From the NCBI GenBank assembly GCA_012845835.1, contig JABAKD010000005.1, positions 9,040,823-9,104,822 on the forward strand: 64,000 nucleotides of DNA, read 5' to 3'. This document shows positions 1 to 29,450 of this stretch, in pieces. The notes under the pieces are model-generated. The model was given only the letters and a program-made list of their open reading frames with translations, ran no database searches and was not told the origin of the DNA. Position numbers and translations under genes: made by a program. This DNA is from Undaria pinnatifida. Its lineage: Eukaryota > Sar > Phaeophyceae > Laminariales > Alariaceae. How positions within the stretch are numbered: the first letter of the stretch is position 1; the number at the start of each line of letters is the position of its first letter.

Positions 1-1520
1 GTACTGGGTAGGTTCGTGGGTGCATGGTGGGTGGTGGGTGGGTGTTTGGTGGTGGGTGGGTGGTGGACGGCGACTCGCCCGCTCCGCGAGATGGCCGAGT
101 ATCGTCAAAAAAGGAATTCCCCCCCGTCTGTTTCCTGTTTCATACAAGGTCCTCAAGAACCAACTAACTGCGCCGCGCGTACCAGGTGTACTGCTGTACG
201 TACTGCTGCACTGCTGTCCTGCTGTATGTAGTGAAGGTTTGGTCGGTGGGTGGGTGGAGTGTACACTGCGTCGTCCGTGGTGGGTGGGTGGGCCGTTCTG
301 TACGTGGGAGTCTTTTTGCGTCCTGTGGGGGATGAACCTTTTTTTTGTTTCTACAATACCGGCCTCCCACTGGTGCTTGGGAGTACCACCGTCCCCACTG
401 CTGCACTCCTCTGTCCTTTACTACCGTACGTACTGCTGCACTGCCGGACTGCTGCCGTGTTATCTTTTTTTTTTGGAATTCTTACATACAGAGGATGATA
501 CCTTTACTGGTACGTACGTACTGCTGCATTGCCGTACTGCTGCCCTACGATTATTTTGTTTTTTTACAGCACCAATTTGTTTTTGTCCGCCGTACCGGCC
601 GGCAACAAGCATATTTCGGGAGTACCACCAGCCCGAGAGCATTGTAACCAACAAATCGGCTGCTGCTCGCCTGTCAGGTGTATTGCTCTAGGTACTGCTG
701 CATTGCTGTACTGCTGTACTGGGTAGGTTCGTGGGTGCATGGTGGGTGGTGTTCTGCTGTGCTGTACGTACTGCTGCACTGCTGTTCTGATGTACGTACT
801 GCTGCACTGCTGTTCTGCTGTATGTAGTAACGGTTTGGTCGGTGGGTGGGTGGAGGGTGCACTGCGTCGTCCGTGGTGGGTGGGTGGGCCGTTCTGTACG
901 TGGGAGTTTTTTTTTTGCTGTTTCCTGTTTCATAAGAACCAACCAACCAACCAACTAACTGCGCCCCGGGTACCAGGTGTATACTGCTGTACGTACTGCT
1001 GCACGGCTGTTCTGATGTACGTACTGCTGCACTGCTGTTCTGCTGTGCTGTACGTACTGCTGCACTGCTGTTCTGATTACGAACTGCTGCGCTGCTGTCC
1101 TGCTGTATGTAGTAAAGGTTTGGTCGGTGGGTGAGTGGAGGGTGCACTGCGTCGTCCGTGGTGGGTGGGTGGGCCGTTCTGTACGTGGGAGTCTTTTTGC
1201 GTCCTGTGGGAGATTAACCCTTTTCTTTTTTCTACAATACCGGCCTCCCACTGGTGCTTGGGAGTACCACCGTCCCCACTGCTGCACTCCTTTGTCCTTT
1301 ACTACCGTACGTACTACTGCTGCCGTGTTATCATTTTTGTGCTGCAAAACTTACATAATCTACAGAGGATGATACCTTTACTAGCGTACGTTCGGCGGCA
1401 TTGTCGTACTGCCCTGTTATTATTTTGTTCTTTTAGTACTTAATACAGAGGATACAGCACCAATTTGTTTTTGTCCGCCATACCGGCCGGCAACTGGCAT
1501 ATTTCGGGAGTACCACTAGT
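1..1520. repeat. CTG/TACG-rich minisatellite with internal 0.8-0.9 kb duplication
   Basis: Units built from CTGCTGTACGTACTGCTGCA recur through the region. Longer blocks recur too: the GGTTTGGTCGGTGGGTGGG block near 235, 835 and 1115, the block beginning CCTCCCACTGGTGCTTGGG near 362 and 1245, and the GCACCAATTTGTTTTTGTCC block near 568 and 1458. Corresponding positions are about 880 bp apart, so a tandem duplication overlies the short repeats. ORFs here are Cys- and Gly-rich by-products of the repeat in all frames and I do not call them genes. Confidence 0.75.
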
Positions 1521-2200
1521 AAATCATAAATCGCGCATGCCTCCCTCTCATAAGAACGGGGCTCACACAACGCTCTTGCGGAGAAATAAGAACTTCGTAA
1601 TTCTTTACGAAAGTGTGGGGCACGTCATTTTCAAAAAATGTCTGGTACGAAATTCAGCCTAAAAAAACAAAATCTCGGTTTCTTATCAGAGGACCGGCGG
1701 CACTATACTCTTAATGTAGTACAGGACGTAAGAATGGCAAGCTGATACTTCTAGGAAGACAAGAAATCAGGAAGCTCAAGTTTGAGTGCAGATGACACCC
1801 TCTCCCAAATAAGAAACCCGCAGCCCCAGCCAGGATTCCTGTTTCTCGCTATCAAATAGGTGCCTGATACTTGTACAAGTAGGTGTAGTGCAGATAGATT
1901 ATTCTGGGCACAACGCTGTTCATACACCAGTAAGTAGTAGTAGAAATGAAATATTAATAGGAAAAAAAGGGAGAAACCGGGATAATTCTGGCCGAGGCTG
2001 AATTTCTTATTTGAGAAAGGGTGAGTTCTACACACTATCTTCAGCACAGCGCCTCAATTGTCTTCCTTTCCTGGTGAGGTATCAACCTTGCTCTCCTATA
2101 TCCCTGTTCGATATTTGTTTATTTATTTATGTCGTGCACCACTATTAGCACTACAACAAGTAGTTAGTGCTGTTGTATCACATAGCACATTATCTTTCTA
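1521..2200. repeat. Gene-free stretch with an inverted AATAAGAAA repeat pair
   Basis: No gene is visible. At about 1802-1832 CCCAAATAAGAAACCCGCAG reads outward, and at about 1995-2025 the complementary form (TGAATTTCTTATTTGAGAAA) follows, so the interval of about 250 bp between 1785 and 2045 can fold back on itself. The same AATAAGAAA ends with a CTGAAGT partner occur near 7460-7545, 7845-7950, 8050-8150 and 28280-28400. This suggests a small non-autonomous element family. Confidence 0.45.
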
Positions 2201-2204
2201 GAGC

Positions 2205-3180
2205 CATCCATGCCGCTGTTCCCCCCCCCCCCCCCCCCCGCCCCAAACGCCCCCTTCTTCCTCACCACCCGCACCATCGCCTCGACCTAAGGCACCACAC
2301 GTATAACAAACCCCTACATCTATGCCACCTCTAAAGCCCCCCCCCTCAACCCCCCCCCCCCGCCCCCACCCCCCACCTCCCCAACCCCCCCACCCCATCC
2401 CACCCCCACCCCCTCGAACACTGCGCCCTCTCTCTACTCACTGATTGTACGACTTACCCCAGGATACTCGTATACATGATAAACTGATGCATTCTTTCCA
2501 AAACCGTCACATTTATCCCCTCAAAATAATAATGTTTAGTTTCCACGCACAGATTGAGCTGCCCCCCCCGCCCCCCCCCCCCCCCCCCCGCCCATGATAA
2601 ACTGGTGCATTTTTTTCCAAAACCGCCATATTTATCCCCTTAAAGGATTTATAGCTTCCACGCACAAATTGCCCGCCCGTCCCCCCCTCCAACCCCGCTC
2701 GCTTTTGATCAAAACCAGGCCCCCACGTCCTTCAAAACTCCGCCCTCCCCTCACCAGTTATTCGACTTACAGGATTCACTTGATAAATGGATACAATTCC
2801 CTCCACAGCTGTCAGAATTTGTCCCCCTCAGAAACGGGTTTACAGTTTCCGCGCACAGACTGACTAACATCACCCTGTTGACCCTGATAGCTACACTGTA
2901 GTTGTAAGGGGAGTCGCCGACCTATATCCTTAATAAGGACACACAACCCGTAATAGGCGCGATCGGAGTATCACACACACCTTGCAAAGATGAGTTTAGA
3001 CAAAATCTTCGATCTCACAGCTGGATGGAGTGTATTTTCATTTTTTATAATAATATGTATCCTTGATGAGGACACACAACCCGTAATACGCGCGATCGGA
3101 GTATCACACACAGCTTGCAAAGATGAGTTTCGACAAAATATGCGATCTCACAGCTGGAGTGTATTTTAATTTTTATAATA
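2205..3180. repeat. Copy of C-rich foldback repeat family (left arm)
   Basis: Contains long C tracts, the cassette CGACTTACAGGATNCACTTGA..CCCCTCAGAAACGGG..GTTTCCGCGCACAGACTGA, and the block GGGGAGTCGCCGACCTATAT..GAGGACACACAACCCGTAAT. Its end (about 2960-3180) is itself duplicated. The same blocks form both arms of the inverted repeat at 15.2-16.4 kb and recur at 17.35-18.27 and 19.6-19.93 kb. No coding capacity is seen. Confidence 0.7.
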
Positions 3181-3974
3181 ATATGTACAACGGCAAGCAT
3201 CACCAACCACCAGCCGCAAAGCAGTGATTTTGTGATGCGTTTGTGATACAAATGTTGTCGTTGCTATACAACGCGTTTCTTTTGCGTTGAACTCCTTGGT
3301 GTGTATCGAATGAATGAAGTAGGGCTTTCGGTGACAATATTCGACTGGGAAGCGATGCGGGTGGTTCCGCCAAAATAGACGACACGAACACCACAAAAAA
3401 TAGGACCCATGTATAACTCCAGTTCAACCAAATGACTAGCGATGCTTTTGAAAAATCTTCCTTCTTCCAATGTAGACACTCTTGTGTGGTGCACGTCTTT
3501 GCACTGAACCACTCTTGCCGCCCGGCGACATCCAGCACCCCCATCATGCCCGGCGAAGGATGAGAAATAACAGGGGGTGGGGAATAGCTTCGAGTAGGTA
3601 CCAGGTAACCCCCCCCTCTTCTTTCCCCCTCCCTAGGGCTGGCAAAAAGGAAAACATGGGAATGGAAAAACGGAACAAAAATGCGTCACAATTTTGTCGA
3701 CAATGGTGGTAGTATCGCTGTTGACCCCCCCCCCCCCGGGATGAAACAGACAATCAATCCCAGGGCCACACAAAACGAAACGGCCGGCTCGCAAACGAAG
3801 TAAAAACATAACAAACTCGTACGGTCTTTGTTCTCTGTGCATTAACAAAATGCAAACTCGACCCGGCACTGCAGACGCTAACTTACCACACCAAGATGGG
3901 CCGGAGTATAAAGCGACGATCGGGGCGTAGACCCTACTGTGCACTTTTCACATTCACACCACGACCACCACCGC
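3181..3974. other. No gene recognised
   Basis: Only short unrelated ORFs on both strands and two homopolymer C tracts. I see no domain, splice-bounded exon or repeat that I can name. Confidence 0.4.
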
Positions 3975-6560
3975 TTTCCGTCTGATCTAGTTTCCCAGGT
4001 CTGCAGGCCTCGGGCCGGTGCTTTTCTGGCGACACATTGCATTGGGGCCGCCCCTCCCTCCCACGCGGGGCAGGGTGAGCCTCCTGGTACGCGCCTTCTT
4101 GTCGAGTGTGGCCGCAGTGAAAACAAATCTGAGGGCCCCGGGGTGGGCCCTTGGGCTTCTTGGGCGTCGGTTGGCGTCGCCAAACTACCCAGCCTCATCC
4201 CCGCCGCCGTTAAACTCCAACAGCTCTGCAGCTGACGCCGACACGCCTGCACCTGCCGCTGCGCCCCCCCCTTTACTGCCGCCACGAACGCCAACAATAC
4301 CTGCCCCATACCAACTCCGCGAATCAGCAGGGGAAACAGCGCTACCGACAACACCCGCAATCATCGCGCCCCCGTCAGCTTTCTGCAACCTAGCACACAA
4401 TGCAGCATGCCGTTGACTAATAGAGATAATCGCATTCTTAACGTTGGCGTGCCCTTTGATTTCATCAAATAGTGATTCTGAAGTTGTCGGGAGGTCGAAA
4501 AGATCAACCGGCCCCTCACCCCGAGCATCAGGTCCCCACAATATCTGAGAAAGGTCGCTTCTTTCACCAGTGTCTGCCACGTTAAGAGCAGAGACCCCCC
4601 CAGAAAACATCGGGCTATCCGGTGACCAGCTGGCCGTGTCGCTTTAGATAATCTCAAACTCAAACTGTTCGTGGCACGCTCCAATCTACTTCGGCAGTCC
4701 GCGGTTCTTCGCAGCCATCCCAATATTCCAGCGATAATTGAACTCCAGCAGAATCGAGTGGGCCAGCGAAGGAGAAGCGCAATAGTAGCCTGCAGAGGTA
4801 ACGATGAAAACCCTTTAAAAAAGGACAAACAGTTACAGCAGGCGGAAACATATTGAACAAGTGTACGTCAGGTCCATCATAACACGAATTACCTGGTTGA
4901 CCACCAAGCTGAGGAAAAACTAAACATGTTACAAACACTGCAACGAACGAAACCGTGCGGAATATTTGACGGCAAATACTATGAGCATCGGGATATGCCG
5001 TGAGGCCAATGTTATGGGTGGAAATGGTTGCTGTACCTGCTAGTGATACAAAAGTCACGCAAAACACACACAAAGCCCCTGTACTGCTGGTACCTCTGAC
5101 ACAGCGACGAGTGGCGATCCCCGCTTTACTTTTCCCTGTTGCGTAGTACAGCGGCACGCCGTCAGGCTTGCTTAGACAACCAGCTTCGATGTGCTTGCGG
5201 AGCAGCTTCGCGACCTCCAGTGCTTTCGGGCGAAGGAGATTTTATCCCGATTTCGCATTGATCACGTCGCAGAACCGATCAATCACTGAACCAAAGCGAG
5301 TCAACAATCGTGTCCGCTCGGGCACCAACCGCCGACAATTCCGCAAGGAACACGTCCAGTTCATCTCTATATACTCTGCCACCTATTCCGATGCCATTTT
5401 TTGCGCTTGAAGAGCACTTTCTACCTGCAGTTGGAAGCGAGATCGGCAGGAGCGTAATGGCCACGACACATGACCCAGTACAGGCATTGTTTTAGACGAC
5501 AGCTACAGCCTTTCCATATCACTGATCCGAACAACGACACAAACGACGTCAAAACCACGTGCCTCCTTATTGTCTTCCGGATTAACGATATAGTACGCAT
5601 CTCTCAACCAAGCCATGGAGGGCTTGAAGGCGCCGTGACTCTTCTTTACCAAGCGCGAGATACGTGGAAGCGCGTGGAAGGTATCCAGGCGAACCTTGAG
5701 CATGTGTGGACCACCCCGTGATACAGTTGGGCAACAATCAACATGAATTCAGAACACTCGGAACGAAAAAAAATCGTGTACAAAGCGCACATTGACGCCG
5801 AGCAGATTTCAGAAACAAACAAAACATATTTGCCACCTCTACAGCACTCACGTCGTCCTGATTGACATTGCCACCGATCTCGTCTCCGGCTCCTAGGTCG
5901 CAAGCGCGGTCGTGACCAACATCAAAGTCATACCCGTCGCCACCGTCCTCCTCGCCCTCGTCCGAGTCCGCATCATCTAAACAGAAAAACACCAACGAAA
6001 AAGTTTGGTTTGTTTGGCGAATAATACAAACGTCAGCAAGAAAAAGAGGAACACCGATGCGGGCAGGGCGTAAAACAACTCAGCTCTATTTCTTCCTAGG
6101 ACGGGGTAAGGTCTTACGTAGCGAGCCCACCACGTGGCAAGGTGCTTCGGTAGAGAAGAAGTCGGCGTCATCGTTGTAAGCGGCACTTGCGTTCGGGTTC
6201 GGCGACGGTGCAGGTGTCCCAGGGGGGGTCTGTCCAATCGGCCGCAAGGCGAACATGATTAACGTCCCACAGAACAAGCCGGTCACCGCCGCCGCCGCAG
6301 ATTTCCTTCATCGTCACACGACCCACACCCGCGGAGGAAGGTGCCTCCTTGTGTGCTGGGTACGTAGCAGGCTTCATCGCGTCGATTACTTTGACTACGA
6401 CACCCTTCTGGCCGCCAGATTGACGTGATTGAGGACGCCACCGAAGCAAGGATCCAGCGGTAGTCTCATGGCCCTGTACGTTCCCAACACCAACACAACT
6501 GGCATGGTTGTTGCTGTGGAGTCGCACCTAGAGTTCCATCGTAAAATAGACCAGGTTTGG
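3975..6560 (-). pseudogene. Decayed multi-exon gene of an unnamed repetitive protein family, with C-terminal zinc-finger-like segment
   Basis: Reading leftwards on the minus strand, coding-looking blocks join through plausible introns. The block from about 6500 to 6118 ends at donor GTAAGA. Acidic exon 5976-5852 lies between TTTAG and GTGAGT. The exon starting at 5694 after CAAG contains DTFHALPRISRLVKKSHG. The exon starting at 5424 after CTGCAG contains RCVRGTSSTG. A block from about 4795 to 4185 contains LLEFNYRWNIGM, and a basic KKPKG linker leads into a CFHCG..QCNVSPEKH segment ending near 3975. In-frame stops lie at 5383-5385, 5242-5244, 4686-4688 and 4644-4646, and the zinc-finger segment is in a shifted frame, so the copy is broken. 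I recognise the conserved strings only as a large, uncharacterised family and cannot name a function. Exon limits other than the quoted splice sites are approximate. Confidence 0.5.
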
Positions 6561-7279
6561 GGGGTGATACCAGGTTTAGTCGGTTGTGCTGCGGATGTGC
6601 CGTGCATGTTGATGGTTTAGACGATGCAAGAATAAAGTCTCGATAAATGTGGTACAAAACATCCCAATCGCATCTGTGTTCCCGGCGGCAAAATGGTCGG
6701 ACCCGGACCGCGTATGGGATCCTTCAATATCTCGATCTCCACGTAAACCAGAACAGACGCGTAAGCATGCAGGCAGGCATACTCTACCCGTGACGGCACC
6801 GTAAGGATTTTAAAATGCAGGCATCACTAACATTCCACCTACAAGCAGATTCAAGAGCATGGCGCCAACAATCAAGCTGGCAACAAGAAACGTTCGATAA
6901 CCTACAACGAGCGTGAATAGGACACGCGCATAGCTAACTAGAGTAGTATCACCAGTTGGGCGTTGAGGGGAGAACTCCGGCGAGACAAGCGGAAGGTCGG
7001 GTCTGCGGGCAACTCTTTCCCAAGCAAACTAGACACTATAACCGCCAGCGAAAGAGATGGCGTCTGCACCCAACGAGCTTTCGCGTGAGTCAGCGCGTCA
7101 AAAGTGTTCGCGGCTTTGACCTCATCCAAATACGTCGCGTCTGACTTGGTGTTGACGCCAAGTCTACCATCGTGTCCTGGTACCAAATCACGCTGGTTTT
7201 TCACCTTGGAAAGCGCAAGCGAGAATTTTCGAATTAAATACGCCTTGTGCCAGCTGCGAACTGCCGAACCAAGAAAACA
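6561..7279. other. No gene recognised
   Basis: Short ORFs in several frames and no domain that I recognise. It may include unrecognised 5' exons of the decayed minus-strand gene, because minus-strand reading frames stay open to about 6650. Confidence 0.3.
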
Positions 7280-8270
7280 CGACTGCCACAATTGTACCAG
7301 GTGCCAGTTATCATATATATACCAGGTACCAGTTATCATATGCTCAGAGCTATATATATCACGTGTACGAGTGTACATGCTGCGGCAGCAAACAAGCTTC
7401 AGCAAAAGCAATAGCTTCAAAATAGACAGGGTAATTAGCCGGGCTGTTATTTATACGAAAATAAGAAACTCGGGATACGTTATACTGAAGTTAATGTACC
7501 ATAAGGTAGAGTGCACCCTCTTCCAAATAAGAAAGCCAGCCTAGGTCAATGTTTATGTACCTGGTATCTTTTAGGTGTCCTGTACTACTGCATCTGGTAT
7601 CTGGCACGCGATTCATCAGAGGTCAGGTATGGTATATACTTCGTACCAGGTACCAGGTATCGCATGCTCAGAGCTATGATACCTGGTACCTGGTAGATTC
7701 GAGTACAACCAGCCGCGCACAAGCAGCAGGAGCAGTAGCCTACCATGACCTGGTACGAATCGTACCTCGTATCCAAATAACGTTGCCGCGGACAAACTGC
7801 TGATATAAAGCAGTACAGGGCACGAAAACATAAACCTGGTAATAAGAAATCCAGGGTGATATTTAGCTACCGGAATAAGAACCTCGGGAGTCAAAATACT
7901 GAAGTTATCTGTGACAACAAACCCTCTGCCAGATACGAAAGCCAACTTACTGCTGTAGGTCAGTATTTCCGTGCCCTACGATATAGACTACAGCAGTACT
8001 ACAGGAGTACAGGACATCGTACCTGTAATATTAAAGGTGAAGTAATAAGAAAGCCAAGTTGATGTTTTCAGGAAAATAAGAAACTCGGTAGCTGTTATAC
8101 ATGAAGTCAGTGTAGAACGTACTCCCGCACAAATAAGAAAGCGAGCCTACATCAGGTACCAGGTATATGTTTCTTATCTGGTGTCTGTACTGCTTCACCG
8201 TGGTACCGGGTATAAGATTCGTCCGTACAGCAGCAGGTAACAAACAGAAGCCTACGATAGAACCACTCAC
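7280..8270. repeat. Cluster of TACCTGGTA palindromes and AATAAGAAA elements
   Basis: TACCAGGTACCAGGTATC (7644-7661) is followed after 16 nt by its exact reverse complement (7678-7695), a perfect 18-bp hairpin stem. Related TACCAGGT/ACCTGGTA copies occur near 7300-7345, 7550-7600, 7740 and 8150-8210. They are interspersed with at least three copies of the AATAAGAAAC..CTGAAGT..AATAAGAAAGC module. No coding feature is seen. Confidence 0.6.
7644..7695. repeat. Perfect 18-bp inverted repeat (hairpin)
   Basis: The left arm 7644-7661 and right arm 7678-7695 are exact reverse complements around a 16-nt loop containing GCATGCTCAGAGCTAT. The loop sequence GCTCAGAGCTAT also recurs near 7340. Confidence 0.8.
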
Positions 8271-9593
8271 ATCCGGCCTTGTGTAGCGTAGGTAGAGGAC
8301 TTTAAGGAAACTACCCCACCCGCTTGCTTCCCCTCTTGACGTGCTTCCTGCTGGCTTTGACAGAACAGTGCTCGTGATGTCGATGAATCGACGCTGCCTT
8401 GGATGTTCGATGCTGTCAAAGTAGATGAAGTTGCACTTTGTTGTGGTTCGCTCTCCCGAGCGGATCCATCACCGCTGCCTCCACCGCTACTTCCATCGCT
8501 GGCTCCACCGTCACGATCTCCGCCGCTGCTGCCTACAATGCCCCCACCGCTGCCCCCGCCATCACTACCCACCTCGTCGAATCGACAGATGGCAGGCTCC
8601 AAGGAACGAAACTAGTCGCACTACAACCGCTGCAACAGGGAGGCGCCTTGGCTCGGGTCCACGGAAACGAGCCTGGTGGTCGTAGGCTAGGAGAGCCGCA
8701 ATTAGACATACCAAAGCGTACGTAGCCGCCACACGATTATGGTGCTGAGGAGCCGGCTGTGGTGTCGGTTGTCTGGTGTCTGCGCTGCGCGCGGTCCCGC
8801 TTGCGGTCTCTCTTCTCTCCCTGAGAGACGCGGCGCGATCACAGCGCGTCGCTCGGTGCAGTAATAGCCAATCATAATTGTATATCCCTACAAAATCCTT
8901 ACAAAACTCGTGTTTCATTTGCCGAATTTGCTGCCTGTAAGCCAATCATATCGCTGTAAAAAAGCACTTCTTTTGTAGAGTAGGTTCTGCAGACGTTTTT
9001 TATCACAGCGCATAGCTGTGGCTTGTGACCACAGAGCTGATCTTTCTAGGGTGAAGAATCAGTACGGACACTGGGTGTGCTGGATGTCGACGAGTAGAAG
9101 AACGGTTTAATGTGAAGAACACACACACACACATAGCTCGCGGTGCAACATTATGGTGCAATAATGTTGAAAATTGGTTCTGTAGAGAAGTTGTACAGGC
9201 GTTTTTTGTGCGGGCAGAATATTCCTTTCTGCCAATGTTGGCAGATCCAGCCGGGGGCGCTGGCTTGCCGCTGGCTCTCTTTTAGATCCGACCCGACCTT
9301 CTCGTCGAGGGGGCGAAACCAGGATCGCCGACACTGGCAACAGTAACCTTCTTGCCGCCAACCAAGGTTCACTCGGGCACACCCTGTGATCCTAGACTAA
9401 GTACCATCTGCTCCTGACAATCCGCAACAGAAAAACGAAAAAAAAAACAAAAAGCTGAAAAAGTTGCGCCGGTGTGTGAAGCAGAAGAACTGTTTGTGAC
9501 ACAAATTTTTCGCGCCTTTTTCGCGTCTCCCCGAGAGACTTCGAAGCACACCAGCCCGCCGTAGGAGCGGGGAGTGCCCCACTCGGTGTAAGG
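8271..9593. other. Upstream region of the helicase gene; no gene securely recognised
   Basis: Minus-strand frames at 8267-8602 (Gly/Ser-rich) and 8565-8945 stay open. The boundary GACGAG|GTGGGT near 8575 could be a splice donor, so an exon of a divergent minus-strand gene is possible, but I recognise no domain. A short (AC)n tract lies at about 9117-9133. No TATA-like promoter can be assigned with confidence. Confidence 0.3.
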
Positions 9594-26624
<17,031 letters not shown>

Positions 26625-29110
26625 ACGGTAACGGTTCTGCGTGTGGCATTTGTCTGCCTGCCCCACCGGCCGTGTGAGCGTGATTATTGTTTGTGTGACA
26701 GGTGTGGTTCGGAGACAGGTACGTCGCGCTATGTAGGGCAGTTACGTTGACGACAGGACCATTTGATCACGTATGGTATGTGTTGAGAAGTGACGATTTG
26801 CACTTTTTTTTGTTCTTACGCTGGTCCCCGCGTGATCCGTGCGCCGATATCGCTCGGCACATACAACGCTTGCGGTTTGTCTACCGGCCACACGGGCGGG
26901 GCGGAGACAGGTACATAGATCGCGCTTAGCATAGTTAACCGTTGCGCGCGGTCGTTTTTATATTATTATGATGCGCCCTTGTGACTGACAGATGTTTCAA
27001 GCTGTGGGCGTTACGAGCGGACAGGCGTAATGCCGTTGCACTGTCGAAAAAACGCCGAATCACGCACCATACAACAATGTCGTTACGTTGGAGCAACGCA
27101 GTCACGTTTAGTTTAAAGTTTTTTATTTTGTTTTATTTCAGCTCGATTTCGCATTTGTTCTTTCTGCCCGGGGGGTGTTCCCGTTCCTACGAGATTGTAG
27201 TGATGTAACCGTGGAAGGCAAGCGCCGGTCCTCGGGTTGCCGGGGATTGGAAGGTTAGATTACTCAGGGCGGATGCTGGTAAGAAATGTCGACGATATTT
27301 TCAGGGCCTTTTCACCGATCACGATCCGACCCGCGGATCGTGTCAGGAGGTCGGGTGGTGTCGGGTCAGAGGGTGTTTGATTTATCACGGGACGGGTCGG
27401 GTCGAGTCAGGAGTTTACCAAAAATCTCGCGCGTCGGGACGGGTTACCCTTACTCGACCTGACCGGTGAAAACCCTGGTTATTTTGTACCACTCTGTTCG
27501 GAAAAGTAAGGGCCGTCTGGGTGTTATTATTAACACAAAAACGGTCCTTATATTTACGGCCATAGTGGTACATTCCACGCAGAAATTTTCATGCATGGGA
27601 GGTACAATAACATATACTATAGCTATAAAAGCTTCCCCTTTTCGGGAAGTGATTGACGTTTTTAGTGGAACTCCCAGGGGGACACGACTCTTGCCAAAAA
27701 AATAGTAAAAAACAAATAGCCACGACCTTGTAACCGGGCAAGTTACACCCCGATCAGCTTAAAAGGAGCTGTCAGTAGTTTAGTCTATATCTTTGGTCTG
27801 GTGCATGTACGCGTCCAACAGGGTCTGGCGATTTAGACGTGACACGTGTGTGTATTTTCTTCTTCTATACCCACTCTTTTGCGGATATATAAGCAATCTT
27901 TGATGCATAAAAAAAAGGTTGCTTGTATGTCTTTCCGGACATAGTGGTGTATTGTGTACCAGGTATGCCCGTTGCTGGGTCTCCCCCTTCATTGTAAGCG
28001 CCGCAGGCGCTCGTGTCGTCGCGCGTCACATCTCAAAACTCGTTCTTAGATAGCATCCGCTGAGTATTGCTGTTGTTGTGATGCTCGTGCTGTGATCCGA
28101 TCCGAAATTATCGGGGGGGAGGGGGTTGTTTCATGCGCTCGCCCGATGACAGGGCGTTTCGCAAGAATGTGTTTTACTATAGTAGGGCATGAAACTTCGA
28201 AGTGTACTGTCAGGTATACACCCAGGTATCTCTACCTGAGTACAGCACAGGATACCTCAATGGAAACAGAACACGCTGACCCAGGCTGAGTTTCTTATTT
28301 GGAGAAATGATTCGTTCTACACTGACTTCAGTATGACGTGGCGCGCCAATGTATTATTTTCCGGTGAATCTCAGCCTGGTCTCAGCCTGGCTTTCTTATT
28401 TCCTCTGTTGTTTCTTATGCTATTTTTTATTTTGGTATCCTGTCCGCTTATCACCATTACGAAAATAGAGTTTCGCAACGGGTCATGCCCCGGGCAGAGT
28501 ATACTATTTTCCTAGTAAACACGCCCTTGGCGCTTTCGTGTCGCCACATACATACACGCTCGGTGCTGGCTCCATTCGTGTCTTCTTCTTTTCTTCGCGT
28601 TAAAAACAATGCCCGAGCTATGAAACTGTTTGGTTTTCTTTTCGTGATTCGTGATTCGTGCATTGTCTAAGCGTGCAGGAGGAATCAGGCACGAATGTTG
28701 CCAACTCCGAACGCATATGTGTATACCGGGTACCTGGGGCGGGTGTGCGGGGCGTGTAGATTGTAGATGGTTCGGGGGCGCGTTTATAAGTTTGTCGCCG
28801 CAGTCTTCCTTCCCCGCCCGTTGATTTTTCGAGATCCAGTCTGATGGATTGCGGACATGGGCTTTTCTCTTGCTGGGCTGGCACTTGCTTTTGCTTTTGC
28901 AGCTCCAATCGCGGACGGAAGTGTATTGTCCTCGTACCGCGTTCTCATGGGCTGTGAACGCATGAATGAACCGTACCAAACGATGGCTCTTAGTATGTAG
29001 ACCGGGGATGGGATGACGCGTGCTGGCATGCAAATGGCACAGCAGCAGTCGTGGTCCCGCATTAGGTCGGTACCCTTTGGCGCGGGGTTCCGGTTTGGTG
29101 CCGTGAAATA
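26625..29110. other. Gene-free region downstream of the helicase
   Basis: No domain or splice-bounded exon recognised. The minus-strand frame 28512-29132 (206 codons) is basic and low in structure and probably chance. A short GGAGACAGGTAC..TCGCGCT duplication lies at about 26708-26732 and 26910-26932. 27290-27480 is a GGTCGGGTC-rich block, and an AATAAGAAA-family end pair lies near 28280-28400. Confidence 0.4.
27290..27480. repeat. GGTCGGGTC-rich dispersed repeat
   Basis: It starts near TTTTCACCGATCACGATCC and ends near ACCTGACCGGTGAAAACCC, giving inverted ends around GTCGGGTCAGGAGG-type units. Related blocks are at 29130-29450 and 53500-53680. Confidence 0.55.
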
Positions 29111-29129
29111 AACAAGTTATTTCACGCTT

Positions 29130-29450
29130 CATGACCCGGCCCGCCCGTCGGGTCAGGAGGTATTTAAAAAAAAACGTGGATCGGGTCGCATCGGGTCGGA
29201 TCGGGTCGGATCGGGTGGGATCGGGTCGGATCGGGTGAGGTCGGCTCGGCTCGGCTCGGGTGAGGTCGGGTCGGGTCGGGTCGGGTCAAGTCAGGAGGTG
29301 TTGGAATTTTCACGGATCGAGTCGGGTCGGATCAGGAGGTGTTGGAAATGTCACGGGTCGAGTCGGGTCGGGTCAGGAGGTTTTTCAAATTTCATCACGG
29401 GTCGGGCCAAGTCACAAAACTCACACCCTGACCCGATTCGACCTGCCCCG
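29130..29450. repeat. (GGGTCGGATC)n minisatellite with GTCAGGAGGT spacers
   Basis: Units of GATCGGGTCG and GGGTCGGGTC are punctuated by GTCAGGAGGTGTTGGAA and end in the complementary ACCCTGACCCGATTCGACCT. The same family is found at 27.3 and 53.5 kb. Confidence 0.75.

Noticed and set aside
2980-3023. Hammerhead ribozyme in the GATGAG..TTCGAC hairpin motif
   Set aside because: The CTGATGA and GAAA core elements are not present in the required arrangement in any copy.
28512-29132. 206-codon minus-strand ORF
   Set aside because: Composition and codon pattern look random, no domain is visible, and the region also carries unrelated + strand frames.
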